Assembly (NCBI GenBank): GCA_015061775.1
Contig: SUVY01000001.1
Coordinates: 1-64,000 of the forward strand
DNA: 64,000 nucleotides
Direction: 5' to 3'
Origin: Lentisphaerota bacterium
GTDB taxonomy: Bacteria > Verrucomicrobiota > Lentisphaeria > Victivallales > Victivallaceae
Below, one piece after another: positions 7,856 to 16,167 of this stretch (position 1 is the stretch's first letter; every line of letters starts with the position of its first letter). The notes beneath the pieces are model-generated. The model was not told the DNA's origin, did not search any database, and saw only the letters and a list, made by a program, of their open reading frames with translations. A program made the translations under genes and the position numbers.

Positions 7856-9763
7856 TTATTTGTGCAGATCGACGACATCTCCGCGGAAGAGCTCAAGTAT
7901 CTCGACGACTTCGGGGTCGGCAGATATCTGCCTCTTGATATCTACGGAGTCGTTGATGACGCTGCGTCTCGGCGTTGCGGCTTCCGGGGCGAGGGCTTTC
8001 ACGCTGTTTTCTTTGGCGATTTTCTCTATAAGTTGTGAGTTGTCGAGTTTGAAAGCAGTCTCTTCCAACGGAGGAATATCTCCATCGTCATCAATAACGA
8101 GAGTTGTCTCCTCTTCCTGCGGAATATAAACCGTCTCTTTTGCAGGAGCCGTTTGCGGTTTGGACGGAAGTTTTATCGTACTTAAAACTTCCTCTGCTGC
8201 CGGCTCATCAAAAGTCCTGACCTCTTCTGCAACCGGAGTTTCTTCAACCGAAGTTTCCGGGGCAGGGGGTTCTTCAACAACCTTTTCCTCCGCGGCGATC
8301 TCTAAATGAACCGGAGTTTCTTCGACCTTTCCCTCAGCGACTGTCTCTTGCTGAGTGGGAGTTTTTTCGATCTTTTCCTCAGCGGCGGTCTCTAAATGAA
8401 CCGGAGTTTCTTCGACCTTTTCCTCTTTGACCGGAGCCGGAACCTGTGCCGGAACCGGCTCGGGTTTTACTTCGGGAGCAGCCGCCGCTGTATGACGCGG
8501 TTCTTCCTGCGGAGTCATGAGTGAGGTTATATCGACCTTAGCAGTTTGGGGCTGCGACTGGACATTTTCTCTCGCAGCAGGAGGCAGTTTGTCGAGAAAC
8601 TGCAACTCACCCGCTCCGCGGAGCTGATTGAGGCGGTTGAGGATATCTGATACTCTCACGGCGTGAGCTTCTCTCATTGCCTTGAGCAGAATGGTTTCCA
8701 GATAGACCTGTTTGTTGAGTGCGTCATGGAGTACACGTCCCACCGGAGATATTGTTTCAAGCATGATCTGCAGGGTCTCTGCATCTGTTGAAGCTGCGAT
8801 ATTGCGGTATCTTTCGATGGTTTCCGCACTCTCATCGAGCATATCTGACACATCGTTCATGATGGAAGCAAGGTGCACCGCCCGCAGTGCAGACAGCAAA
8901 TCGTCGAAGAGCGTTTCAAGATTTTTTCCGCGCTTCGAGAGAGCGTTGATGATGGCAACTACATCCTGTGGAGCGTTGCGTACCATTGAGTTGATAAGAA
9001 GTTCAAGGTCGTTGCTGTCAGTAAGTCCGAAGAGTGAGAGAACCTGTTGTTCAGTGATAACTTCTCCATTCATGGAGAAGTAAGCGATCATCTGATCGAG
9101 CAGACTTTGGGCGTCGCGCATACCTCCTTCGGCGGCACGGGCGATGGCGTTTATCGCGTTGTCGTCAAGGTTGACATTTTCGGTACGGGCGATAAGCGCA
9201 AGACGCTCGGCAATGAGTTTGGTCGGAATCGGCAGCAGATCAAATCTCTGGCAGCGCGAAATGATAGTCGGGAGCACCTGGTGGACTTCGGTCGTTGCAA
9301 AGATAAATTTGACGTGAGCCGGAGGTTCTTCAACTGTCTTGAGCAATACATTCCATGCCGCCTTACTGAGCATGTGGACTTCGTCTATGATATATATTTT
9401 GTAGCGGCCAGACGTCGGACGGGTAAGGACATCTTCTGCCAGTTCCCTCATGTCTCCGGTGGAGTTGCGGCTTGCTGCGTCAACTTCAATAACGTCAAGA
9501 CTGCGTTCTTCGATGATCGCCCGGCAGCTTTCACATTCGCAGCAGGGTTCTCCGTTGCGGTCGTCGAGGCAGTTCATCGCTTTGGCGAAAATGCGGGCGA
9601 GGGTGGTCTTGCCGACTCCGCGCGGACCCACGAAGAGATAGGCATGGGCGGTACGTTTACTGTCGATAGCATTGAGCAGAGTCCGAACTACGTGCTGCTG
9701 ACCTACGACATCGGAAAAGCGTCCAGGACGCCATTTTCTGGCTATGACCTGATATTCACTCAT
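7856..9763 (-). CDS. dnaX: DNA polymerase III subunit gamma/tau
   Basis: A 635-residue clamp-loader ATPase. The AAA+ domain comprises RKWRPGRFSDVVGQQHVV, Walker A GPRGVGKTT (residues ~46-54), a four-Cys zinc module (CLDDRNGEPCCECESC), Walker B IIDEVHML and the SRC sensor (TIISRCQRF), followed by the DNA pol III gamma domain III. Residues ~395-600 are an acidic, Pro/Glu/Thr-rich linker with an internal 30-residue repeat. The very C-terminus ends in a short conserved-looking segment. A TTG at 9769 lies on the rph stop; the ATG at 9763 (MSEYQVIARKWRP) with GGAG upstream is the better start. Downstream of rph and probably coupled to it. Confidence 0.95.
   Translation of the reverse strand: MSEYQVIARKWRPGRFSDVVGQQHVVRTLLNAIDSKRTAHAYLFVGPRGVGKTTLARIFAKAMNCLDDRNGEPCCECESCRAIIEERSLDVIEVDAASRNSTGDMRELAEDVLTRPTSGRYKIYIIDEVHMLSKAAWNVLLKTVEEPPAHVKFIFATTEVHQVLPTIISRCQRFDLLPIPTKLIAERLALIARTENVNLDDNAINAIARAAEGGMRDAQSLLDQMIAYFSMNGEVITEQQVLSLFGLTDSNDLELLINSMVRNAPQDVVAIINALSKRGKNLETLFDDLLSALRAVHLASIMNDVSDMLDESAETIERYRNIAASTDAETLQIMLETISPVGRVLHDALNKQVYLETILLKAMREAHAVRVSDILNRLNQLRGAGELQFLDKLPPAARENVQSQPQTAKVDITSLMTPQEEPRHTAAAAPEVKPEPVPAQVPAPVKEEKVEETPVHLETAAEEKIEKTPTQQETVAEGKVEETPVHLEIAAEEKVVEEPPAPETSVEETPVAEEVRTFDEPAAEEVLSTIKLPSKPQTAPAKETVYIPQEEETTLVIDDDGDIPPLEETAFKLDNSQLIEKIAKENSVKALAPEAATPRRSVINDSVDIKRQISADPEVVEILELFRGDVVDLHK
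8301..8420 (-). repeat. 90-bp-period direct repeat inside dnaX linker
   Basis: Two nearly identical 30-bp blocks at 8301-8330 and 8391-8420 (TCTAAATGAACCGGAGTTTC and continuation) are separated by exactly 90 bp, which is 30 codons. A diverged third copy lies between them. They encode repeated E-K-V-E-E-T-P-V-H-L-E units of the DnaX linker and look like recent in-frame duplication. Confidence 0.8.
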
Positions 9764-9765
9764 GA

Positions 9766-10476
9766 TCAAAATTGCTCCAGAATGGTTCTCTGCATATCAA
9801 ATATCTGCTTGAGACCGTGCTCTGCAAGGTCGAGCAGTTCATTGAGCGTGGCACGTGAAAATGGTTTATCTTCAGCGGTTCCCTGGACTTCAATGAGCTT
9901 TCCGCTTGAAGTCATCACAACGTTCATATCTACTTCTGCGGCAGAGTCCTCTTCAAAACAAAGATCGAGCATGGGAACTCCGTTGACGACTCCGACACTT
10001 ACTGCGGCAACCAGCTCTTTGAATGCCGGAATATTATTTTTTCTGCAGGCGATGGCAAGTGCTGTCGCGCCTCCTGAAATACTGGCGCAGCGGGTTCCTC
10101 CATCGGCGTCGATAACGTCACAATCAATGAGGCAGGTGCGTTCTCCGAGCAGTTCGAGATCGCAAGCCATGCGCAGTGAACGTCCGATAAGGCGTTGTAT
10201 TTCAACGGTACGTCCGGACTGTTTGCCTGCTGATGCTTCGCGTTTGACACGCTCACCGGTTGCAGATGGAAGCATTCCATATTCAGAGGTTATCCATCCG
10301 CCGGATACCTTCTGGTTTTTCATCCATTGGGGAACTTTATCCTCGAGTGTAGCAGCACAGATGACTCTGGTGTTTCCGCACGATATCAAAACGGAGCCTG
10401 CCGGATGTTTAAGATAGTTCGGGGTGATGCTCCAGGCGCGGAGCTGTTCCGGAGTTCTTCCGTCTGTTCTGGTCAT
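9766..10476 (-). CDS. rph: Ribonuclease PH
   Basis: A 236-residue phosphorolytic 3'-5' exoribonuclease that trims tRNA 3' ends. The sequence is RNase PH over its full length: R-x-D-G-R-T-P at residues 3-8, GNTRVICAATLEDKVPQW, the phosphate-binding GRTVEIQRLIGRSLR (residues ~88-102), CDVIDADGGTRCASISGGATAL, and the C-terminal EVQGTAEDKPFS. Length matches the family (~238). The stop sits just before the dnaX start. The SRP RNA lies 64 bp upstream on the same strand. Confidence 0.95.
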   Translation of the reverse strand: MTRTDGRTPEQLRAWSITPNYLKHPAGSVLISCGNTRVICAATLEDKVPQWMKNQKVSGGWITSEYGMLPSATGERVKREASAGKQSGRTVEIQRLIGRSLRMACDLELLGERTCLIDCDVIDADGGTRCASISGGATALAIACRKNNIPAFKELVAAVSVGVVNGVPMLDLCFEEDSAAEVDMNVVMTSSGKLIEVQGTAEDKPFSRATLNELLDLAEHGLKQIFDMQRTILEQF

Positions 10477-10533
10477 AAAATCCTGCTTTCTGTCAACCGC
10501 TTTTTATGGAATTATTATTGATTAGATCATTTC

Positions 10534-10651
10534 AAAAAAAGAGCCGCCGGAACAGATGACTCGCGGCCTGTCAAAAAACGCGTAGGGCTGCTTGGTTCCC
10601 CACCTGACCCGGTTGGCGCTTTTGACAACGCACGAGGTCCATCCCGGCGGC
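10534..10651 (-). ncRNA. ffs: Signal recognition particle RNA (small bacterial 4.5S type) with terminator
   Basis: Read on the minus strand, the RNA starts GCCGCCGGGATGGACCTCG and contains the domain IV core GTCAGGTGGGGAACCAAGCAGCC: the symmetric loop plus a stem TGG/CCA closed by a GGAA tetraloop, the Ffh-binding site. The two ends pair as GCCGCCGG / CCGGCGGC, giving a single hairpin of about 109 nt. The 3' arm is followed at once by a T-run (10534-10540), so the closing helix may double as a terminator. It binds Ffh and targets membrane proteins to the translocon. There is no Alu domain, so this is the short form. No clear promoter was found; it may be cut from, or start inside, the accD transcript. 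Confidence 0.9.
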
Positions 10652-10691
10652 AAAAATCGTCTCAGAGTGACTTGCACTTACATAAGATACA

Positions 10692-11543
10692 CTATTTCTT
10701 GAAAATTTCAAGTAGTAAAGCGAGTTCCTTGCGAAGATTTTTTCTTTCGACCACTCTGTCGATCAAACCTTTGTCCAGAAGGAACTCTGCAGTCTGGAAA
10801 CCGGCAGGCAGTTTTGCATTAGTGGTTTCCTGGATCACGCGCGGACCGGCAAAGCCAATCATAGCTCCCGGTTCGGCGATCATGATATCGCTGACGGTGG
10901 CGAAACTTGCGGTGACGCCTCCGTAAGTCGGATTTGTGAGAATAGTAATATAGGGAAGTCCCGCTTCGTTGTGGCGGGAAATAGCTCCGCAAGTCTTAGC
11001 CATCTGCATAAGACTGAGGATACCCTCCTGCATACGCGCTCCTCCGGAAGCTGTGACCAGCACTACCGGAAGTTTCTCCGCAGTAGCCGCTTCGACTGTG
11101 CGGGCGATTTTTTCGCCGACGACTGATCCCATCGACGCTCCCATGAAGCGGAAATCCATGACGGCAATGTAGTAAGGCATACCATCAAGTTCAGTCTTTC
11201 CGCAGACGATGGCGTCATTGAGACCGGTTTTCTTTTGGCTGTCGGCGAGACGTGCAGGATATGGCTTGCTGTCGGTGAATTCCAAAACATCGCAAGATTG
11301 CAGATTTCCGAAGAGTTCGGAAAATTTGCCATCATCAGAGAGCATGGCGATCCTGTCCTGAGCAGTCATCGGCAGATGAGCTCCGCAATTCCAGCAGACC
11401 TGCAGGGTGTCCGTAAGACGATCGGTGTAGAGGGTCTGACTGCAGGATTTGCATTTGACCCATGAACCGTCAGGAATCACCATGCGGCTTTCGCCGAAAC
11501 GTTTCTTCAAAGTCGAGTATTTACCGCTGCTGAACAACGACAT
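10692..11543 (-). CDS. accD: Acetyl-CoA carboxylase carboxyltransferase subunit beta
   Basis: A 283-residue subunit that, with AccA, transfers the carboxyl group from carboxybiotin to acetyl-CoA in the first step of fatty acid synthesis. The N-terminal C4 zinc ribbon is intact (residues ~27-51: CKSCSQTLYTDRLTD...CWNCGAH). The crotonase-fold core includes GMPYYIAVMDFRFMGASMGSVVGEKI, VLVTASGGARMQEGILSLMQM and the GGVTASFA loop. Length is normal. accA is not in the window. The SRP RNA follows within 41 bp downstream on the same strand. Confidence 0.95.
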   Translation of the reverse strand: MSLFSSGKYSTLKKRFGESRMVIPDGSWVKCKSCSQTLYTDRLTDTLQVCWNCGAHLPMTAQDRIAMLSDDGKFSELFGNLQSCDVLEFTDSKPYPARLADSQKKTGLNDAIVCGKTELDGMPYYIAVMDFRFMGASMGSVVGEKIARTVEAATAEKLPVVLVTASGGARMQEGILSLMQMAKTCGAISRHNEAGLPYITILTNPTYGGVTASFATVSDIMIAEPGAMIGFAGPRVIQETTNAKLPAGFQTAEFLLDKGLIDRVVERKNLRKELALLLEIFKK

Positions 11544-11566
11544 TTGTTCACCTCGTGCAGTGAAAA

Positions 11567-12376
11567 TTAAAAATTCTTTTCGAGATAGTCGGCGGCGTTA
11601 CGGAAGAATACAACGCCGTCGCCGTCCTGCGGAAGAGATCCATTCTCAGCCATCTGCCTGGTCCAGTCAGGAGCATTGTAGGGGGAGAGGAACGCTTCAG
11701 GATGGGGCATCAGTCCGAAAACTCTTCCGGTCGGATCACAGATTCCGGCGATAGAGTTGATGGAACCGTTGGGATTCGCGGGGAACTCAGTCGCAAACGA
11801 GCCGTCAGCGTTGGCGTAACGTACTGCAACGAGATTGCGCTCTTCGATTTCCGCGAGCACCTCGGGGGAGGCGACAAATTTACCTTCTCCGTGGCGGAGC
11901 GGAAGACGGATCATGTCAACGCCTTTGGTAAAGACGCAGGGGCTCTTTTCGTTGGCTTTGAGACGGCACCAGTCGTCTCTGAAGACTCCGGAGTCGTTGT
12001 GAGCCAGTGCTGCTGTCTGGGTGAAGTAATCACCGTTGAGCGCAGGAACCATTCCGAGACGGGTGAGGGTCTGGAAGCCGTTGCAGATACCGATGACAAG
12101 TTTACCGTCTGCGACAAACTTTTCGAGCTGGTCGCGCAGAGAGAACTTGACGCGGTTAGCGAAAACGGTTCCGGAGCCGAGATGATCACCGAAAGAGAAA
12201 CCTCCGATAAAACAGAGAAAATGGTACTCATCGAGAGTGTGTTTCCCTGAAATGAGGTCGTTGAGGTGGATCTGCTCGGGAGTAAGTCCCGCAAGTTTGC
12301 ACGCAGCGGCGGTCTCTTTTTCGCAATTAAGACCGAAGCCCGTGATCACCAGTGCTTTGATGTCTGATTTTTTCAT
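11567..12376 (-). CDS. purQ: Phosphoribosylformylglycinamidine synthase, glutamine amidotransferase subunit
   Basis: A 269-residue class I glutamine amidotransferase. The nucleophile elbow GICNGFQTL carries the catalytic Cys (residue ~98), and the His-Glu pair lies in LMPHPEAFLSPYN near the C-terminus. FIGGFSFGDHLGSG and LRHGEGKF are typical of the PurL glutaminase domain and PurQ. It supplies ammonia for FGAM formation in purine synthesis. It is somewhat longer than small PurQ (~225) and resembles the stand-alone long form that partners with PurL. purL and purS are not in the window. It follows argJ by 7 bp. Confidence 0.9.
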   Translation of the reverse strand: MKKSDIKALVITGFGLNCEKETAAACKLAGLTPEQIHLNDLISGKHTLDEYHFLCFIGGFSFGDHLGSGTVFANRVKFSLRDQLEKFVADGKLVIGICNGFQTLTRLGMVPALNGDYFTQTAALAHNDSGVFRDDWCRLKANEKSPCVFTKGVDMIRLPLRHGEGKFVASPEVLAEIEERNLVAVRYANADGSFATEFPANPNGSINSIAGICDPTGRVFGLMPHPEAFLSPYNAPDWTRQMAENGSLPQDGDGVVFFRNAADYLEKNF

Positions 12377-12383
12377 AATGGTA

Positions 12384-13607
12384 TCAAGTGTGATAATCTG
12401 CGTTGATTTTTACGTATTCATAGGATATATCGCTGCTCCAGACCCAGTAGTCAGAGCTGCCCTCACGAAAATCGCAACGTATGGTGAAGTCTTTTTTCAC
12501 CAGAGCTGCGAGCTCTTCTTCAGGAGTTCCAGCGTCTCCGCCGTCGAGAACAACGGGGATGCCGTCATAATATATATTGCATTTGTCGGGATCGAAAGAT
12601 GCCCCGGAGTAACCGAGAGCTGCGACGACACGTCCCCAGTTGGGGTCGTTTCCGAACCATGCGGTTTTGCAGAGCAGTGAGTTTGCGACTGCTTCTGCTG
12701 CGATTCGGGCATCTTTTTCGCTTTTGGCGTTGACAACTTCAACGGTGACGACTTTAGTCGTACCTTCTCCGTCGGTGACCATTTTGCGGGCAAGGTTCTG
12801 CATGACTTCGAGCAGAGCAGCTTTGAAGATTTTTTCATTATCGCTGCCCGGAGCAATTTTGACCTGTGATTTTCCGTTCGCCATGATGATCACAGTGTCG
12901 TTTGTACTCATATCTCCGTCAACAGTTATGCGGTTGAAGGAGTTTTCAGCGTTGTTTTCGAGCATCGCCTGCAATGTTGCGTTTTCCACGTCAGCATCGG
13001 TGGTGATGAAACAGAGCATGGTAGCGTGAAGTCCGACGAGTTTGGGGTCGATCATTCCAGCTCCCTTGGTCATCGCTCCGATGGTTACGGTCTTGCCGTC
13101 GAGCTCAAGCTCAAGGGCGACCGCTTTGGGAACCGTATCGGTAGTCATGATCGCGCGGGCGGCGTCGTTGCCTCCGTCACAGCTCAGGGCGGCGACAGCG
13201 AGATCGAGACCTTTTTCGATAGTGTCCATGGGCATCTGAACTCCGATGCGTCCGGTTGAGCCGACTGCGACTTCATCCGGCTGGATGCCGAGCCGCTCAG
13301 CTGCCATGCAGCAGGTGAGGCGGGCATTGTCCAGACCGGGTTTTCCGGTGCAGGCGTTGGCGTTGCCGCTGTTGACGGCAACAGCGCGGAGTTTTCCGCC
13401 GTTTTTGACCCGCTCGCGGCAGAGTCTCACCGGAGCTGCCGCAAAGGTGCAGCTGGTGAATACTCCTGCGAAGTTCGCGGGAGTGTCGGATACCAGAAGC
13501 GCAAAGTCCGGAGCTCCGCTGCGCTTGAAGCCAGCGGTCACTCCAGCGGCTCTGAAGCCGGGAACGCTTGTGGTGCTGCCGTTTTCAATGAACTTGAAGT
13601 CAGCCAT
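12384..13607 (-). CDS. argJ: Bifunctional ornithine acetyltransferase / N-acetylglutamate synthase
   Basis: A 407-residue enzyme of the cyclic arginine pathway that recycles acetyl groups from N-acetylornithine to glutamate. It shows GVFTSCTFAAAPV near the N-terminus, the precursor-cleavage region KGAGMIDPKLVGLHATMLCFITTDA in which the Thr of ATML becomes the N-terminal nucleophile of the beta chain after autoproteolysis, and SFNRITVDGDMSTNDT. The start MADFKFIENG at 13607 is preferred over upstream in-frame codons, because these lie inside queF and GGAG sits at a suitable distance; it overlaps the queF stop by 8 bp. argG occurs 4.5 kb away. Confidence 0.93.
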   Translation of the reverse strand: MADFKFIENGSTTSVPGFRAAGVTAGFKRSGAPDFALLVSDTPANFAGVFTSCTFAAAPVRLCRERVKNGGKLRAVAVNSGNANACTGKPGLDNARLTCCMAAERLGIQPDEVAVGSTGRIGVQMPMDTIEKGLDLAVAALSCDGGNDAARAIMTTDTVPKAVALELELDGKTVTIGAMTKGAGMIDPKLVGLHATMLCFITTDADVENATLQAMLENNAENSFNRITVDGDMSTNDTVIIMANGKSQVKIAPGSDNEKIFKAALLEVMQNLARKMVTDGEGTTKVVTVEVVNAKSEKDARIAAEAVANSLLCKTAWFGNDPNWGRVVAALGYSGASFDPDKCNIYYDGIPVVLDGGDAGTPEEELAALVKKDFTIRCDFREGSSDYWVWSSDISYEYVKINADYHT

Positions 13608-14031
13608 CGATAGCATCTCCGTAAGTTGCCTTGACGTTGATAGCGATGCCGCCGCGCGGACGGAAACGTCCAATTACTTCGGCTTTGCGCGGAGCGCACG
13701 CTTCGACAATAGCGTCAAGAATATGGTTTACTGCTTCCTCGTGGAAGGTGTTTGAATTGCGGAAAGAGTACAGGAAGAGTTTGAGACTCTTGCTCTCGAT
13801 ACATTTTTTGTCCGCCACGTAACGGATGACGATGTGTCCGAAGTCCGGCTGTCCGGTGACCGGACAGAGCGAAGTGTACTCAGGACAATCGAATTCGATC
13901 ACGTAATCGCGGTCGGCATAAAGATTTTGGAATGTTTCAAGCTTTGCCTCTCCCGGTTTCGTCGGATATTTGGTGCTTCCGGCGGTTAGCAGAGTGAGAT
14001 CGCTGAAACGCTCTTTTGAGTTCTTTTCCAT
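13600..14031 (-). CDS. queF: NADPH-dependent 7-cyano-7-deazaguanine reductase QueF
   Basis: A 143-residue single-domain (type I) QueF that reduces preQ0 to preQ1 in queuosine tRNA modification. The catalytic Cys lies in TSLCPVTGQPDFGH, with the partner Asp seven residues on. The QueF motif ESKSLKLFLYSFRN (residues ~80-93) and FHEEAVNHI are intact. Length matches the GTP-cyclohydrolase-like short form. It is transcribed from the promoter at 14078-14106 and overlaps argJ. Other queuosine genes are not nearby. Confidence 0.95.
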   Translation of the reverse strand: MEKNSKERFSDLTLLTAGSTKYPTKPGEAKLETFQNLYADRDYVIEFDCPEYTSLCPVTGQPDFGHIVIRYVADKKCIESKSLKLFLYSFRNSNTFHEEAVNHILDAIVEACAPRKAEVIGRFRPRGGIAINVKATYGDAIDG

Positions 14032-14077
14032 TATATTTGATCCATAAGTTTAAAAACTGAAATCATACACAAATATT

Positions 14078-14106
14078 AATATAGCACGGTACAAGTGTTT
14101 TCGCAA
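14078..14106 (-). promoter_or_regulatory. Promoter of queF-argJ-purQ
   Basis: Minus strand: TTGCGA (-35), 17-bp spacer, TATATT (-10) preceded by TGC. It lies in the AT-rich 77-bp gap between the phosphatase and queF. Confidence 0.65.
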
Positions 14107-14108
14107 CT

Positions 14109-14882
14109 TTATTTTTGTAATTTAAGGCAATTGATCATATCATCAACTATTCCCTGCGCGGCGGCGATGATGCCGTTTTCAGGAATATTTTGTCCTTTAT
14201 CATAGTCGCAAACAACTGCTCCGGCTTCGGCGGCGATGAGCATACCTGCTCCGACATCATACAGCCCGAGACCTTCTTCCCAGAATCCATCGTAAATACC
14301 GGAAGCAACGAATGCAAGATCAAGAGCTGCTGAGCCGCAGCGTTTGACATCACGGAGTTTTGTTGCTATCTGGCAGAAACGTGTGAGAGTCGGTTCCGGT
14401 TGATTTATTCTGAATGTGGCAAATCCGGTTGCACAAGTCGCGGTGTTGAGAGCATCGCAGCTTCTTGCTCTGATAGGTTTGCCGTTGCAGAACGCTCCTT
14501 TTCCTTTGGCGGCATAATACATTTTGCCCAGCACGGGAGCGTATATGCAGCCGTAAACAGGACTTCCCTCGAAGAAGAGGGCGATAGATATGCAATAGTA
14601 ATGGTGGGCGTTTACGAAGTTCTGGGTTCCGTCAATGGGGTCGATGACCCAGCAGTATGGAGAGTCTGAGTCGCTGCGTCCTGATTCTTCTCCATAGATA
14701 CCGTGTTCGGGAAAACGCTTTTTTATCTCTGAAATAATGAGCTCTTCCACGGCTTTGTCGGCGATGGATACGAGGTCGTTCGGAGATCCCTTTCCTGAGA
14801 CATCGGCTGCGCTGAGGTTTCCGAAATACTCAAGACTTTTGTCTCCGGCTTTGCGGATGGTGTTTCTGATAAATTCAAGCAT
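14109..14882 (-). CDS. Inositol-1-monophosphatase family phosphatase
   Basis: A 257-residue Mg2+-dependent sugar-phosphatase-fold enzyme (SuhB/CysQ superfamily). The metal-binding motifs are present: GEESG (Glu of site 1, residue ~70), WVIDPIDGTQNF (DPxDGT, residues ~84-95) and the C-terminal YDVGAGMLIAAEAGA. The ATG at 14882 (MLEFIRNTIRK) is chosen. An upstream codon at 14939 lies inside the ABC permease gene, and AAAGAG precedes the chosen ATG. It overlaps the permease by 8 bp. Substrate could be inositol phosphate, histidinol phosphate or a sugar bisphosphate; the sequence does not decide. Confidence 0.88.
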   Translation of the reverse strand: MLEFIRNTIRKAGDKSLEYFGNLSAADVSGKGSPNDLVSIADKAVEELIISEIKKRFPEHGIYGEESGRSDSDSPYCWVIDPIDGTQNFVNAHHYYCISIALFFEGSPVYGCIYAPVLGKMYYAAKGKGAFCNGKPIRARSCDALNTATCATGFATFRINQPEPTLTRFCQIATKLRDVKRCGSAALDLAFVASGIYDGFWEEGLGLYDVGAGMLIAAEAGAVVCDYDKGQNIPENGIIAAAQGIVDDMINCLKLQK

Positions 14883-16167
14883 TTGAACTTTTCTCTTTAC
14901 AAAAATATTGTTTGAATTGGGCGGTTGATGCAACGGCATACATTACCGTGCCGCAGACCGCCGCAGGAATACTTATTTTATACGGTGACGGAACAACACA
15001 AACGAGATGCTTTATCCAGTTGTGGTACTGTTCCGGAGTTACCAGAGCGTTGAAGGTCAGTGCCATTGTTATCACAGTGATCACTATGAGCGGCAAGGCG
15101 GGAAATTCCTCTCCCTGTCTGTCGCGCAGGAGTTGACAGAAACCTGAGACAAGCAGGAGTTTGGAGAGGATTCCGAAAGCTTCGCTGTCTTTTGCGAGCA
15201 GAGCCGCTGCGGCTCCTGAGAGCATGATGAGGATGAAGCTTCCTGCAACTCCTGTCGAAAACGGGAAGAGCAGCTTCGATGAGAAGTTTGCGAGCACTCT
15301 TCTGCTTTGAAGCTTTCTCTCAAACAATGCTCCTGCCATAAGCGTGCAGCAGAGTATGAACAATGATGTTCCAAGATATTTTCCGAGCAGCTTCAAGCCG
15401 TCTGTTCCGAAGGCGGGAAAAACAGGGCGCAGCACCGTTACATGATAAATCAGCGGCAGGACGAGTGCCGCCAGGCATGCAGTGATCTTGAGCGGCATTG
15501 CGCGGTCGGAACTCCGTGGAGATGCTCCGCAGACTGCGAGCGCGATACCGATTGCGATCGCAGCGGCAAGTCCAGCGCCGGATGCGAAGAAGGTGTCCCA
15601 GTCTAATTTGATTATCTGGGGACCTTTTCTGAAAAGCAATGTCAGCAACGGAGAAATCGCAAGCACCGTAAAGATGCTGAGAAAATCAAAACCCGAATCC
15701 TTTGCCCGCTGGAACGTTGCCGCTCCGAGCGACACAGCGCAAAGCGCAGTCGCCTGGAGCAGAGCGAGCGGCAGCAGCGTTGCGATTTGGATACTCACTT
15801 TTGTTGTCAGCCAGAGCGAGAGCAGAGAAAGCAAAAGACCGGAAAAAGCAACCAGCGAGGCTGCCGCTGTTTTTCCGCAGGCAACTGCAAGCGGAGAGAG
15901 CGGAGTCGTTTTGATTATATCCATGCTTCCATCGCCGTTTTCTTTCTTCCACCGTGCTGATGCCGCGATGATTATCTGGAACTCAAGTATCGCTCCGAAA
16001 AGGTGGGCGAAAGAGAGAAATACTTTTGACAGCAGTATATAGGAGACGTTTGATGTATAGTGGCAAGCCAGTGCACCGACCGACAGCAGGGCTGTGATTG
16101 CAAAAAGCATGATTGAGGCATTTGCGTGGCGGAACTGTCTCAACTCTTTTATAAAAACGCAAAACAT
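14875..16167 (-). CDS. ABC exporter permease subunit
   Basis: A 430-residue polytopic membrane protein with 10-12 hydrophobic segments, starting MFCVFIKELRQFRHANASIMLFAITALLSVGALA, the pattern of ABC-2/GldF-type permeases, which begin with a cytoplasmic helix carrying a KEL motif. It contains a segment ARWKKENGDGSMDIIKTTPLSPLAVACGKT that matches the E-x-x-x-T-x-x-L-LSP/PLS signature of ABC-2 permeases. It directly follows the ATPase gene (1-bp overlap), so the pair forms an exporter. Cargo is unknown. Confidence 0.8.
   Translation of the reverse strand: MFCVFIKELRQFRHANASIMLFAITALLSVGALACHYTSNVSYILLSKVFLSFAHLFGAILEFQIIIAASARWKKENGDGSMDIIKTTPLSPLAVACGKTAAASLVAFSGLLLSLLSLWLTTKVSIQIATLLPLALLQATALCAVSLGAATFQRAKDSGFDFLSIFTVLAISPLLTLLFRKGPQIIKLDWDTFFASGAGLAAAIAIGIALAVCGASPRSSDRAMPLKITACLAALVLPLIYHVTVLRPVFPAFGTDGLKLLGKYLGTSLFILCCTLMAGALFERKLQSRRVLANFSSKLLFPFSTGVAGSFILIMLSGAAAALLAKDSEAFGILSKLLLVSGFCQLLRDRQGEEFPALPLIVITVITMALTFNALVTPEQYHNWIKHLVCVVPSPYKISIPAAVCGTVMYAVASTAQFKQYFCKEKSSNA

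Noticed and set aside
7856..9763. Programmed frameshift in dnaX producing separate gamma and tau forms
   Set aside because: No A-AAA-AAG slippery site with a following stem was found at the expected place, so only the full-length product is called.
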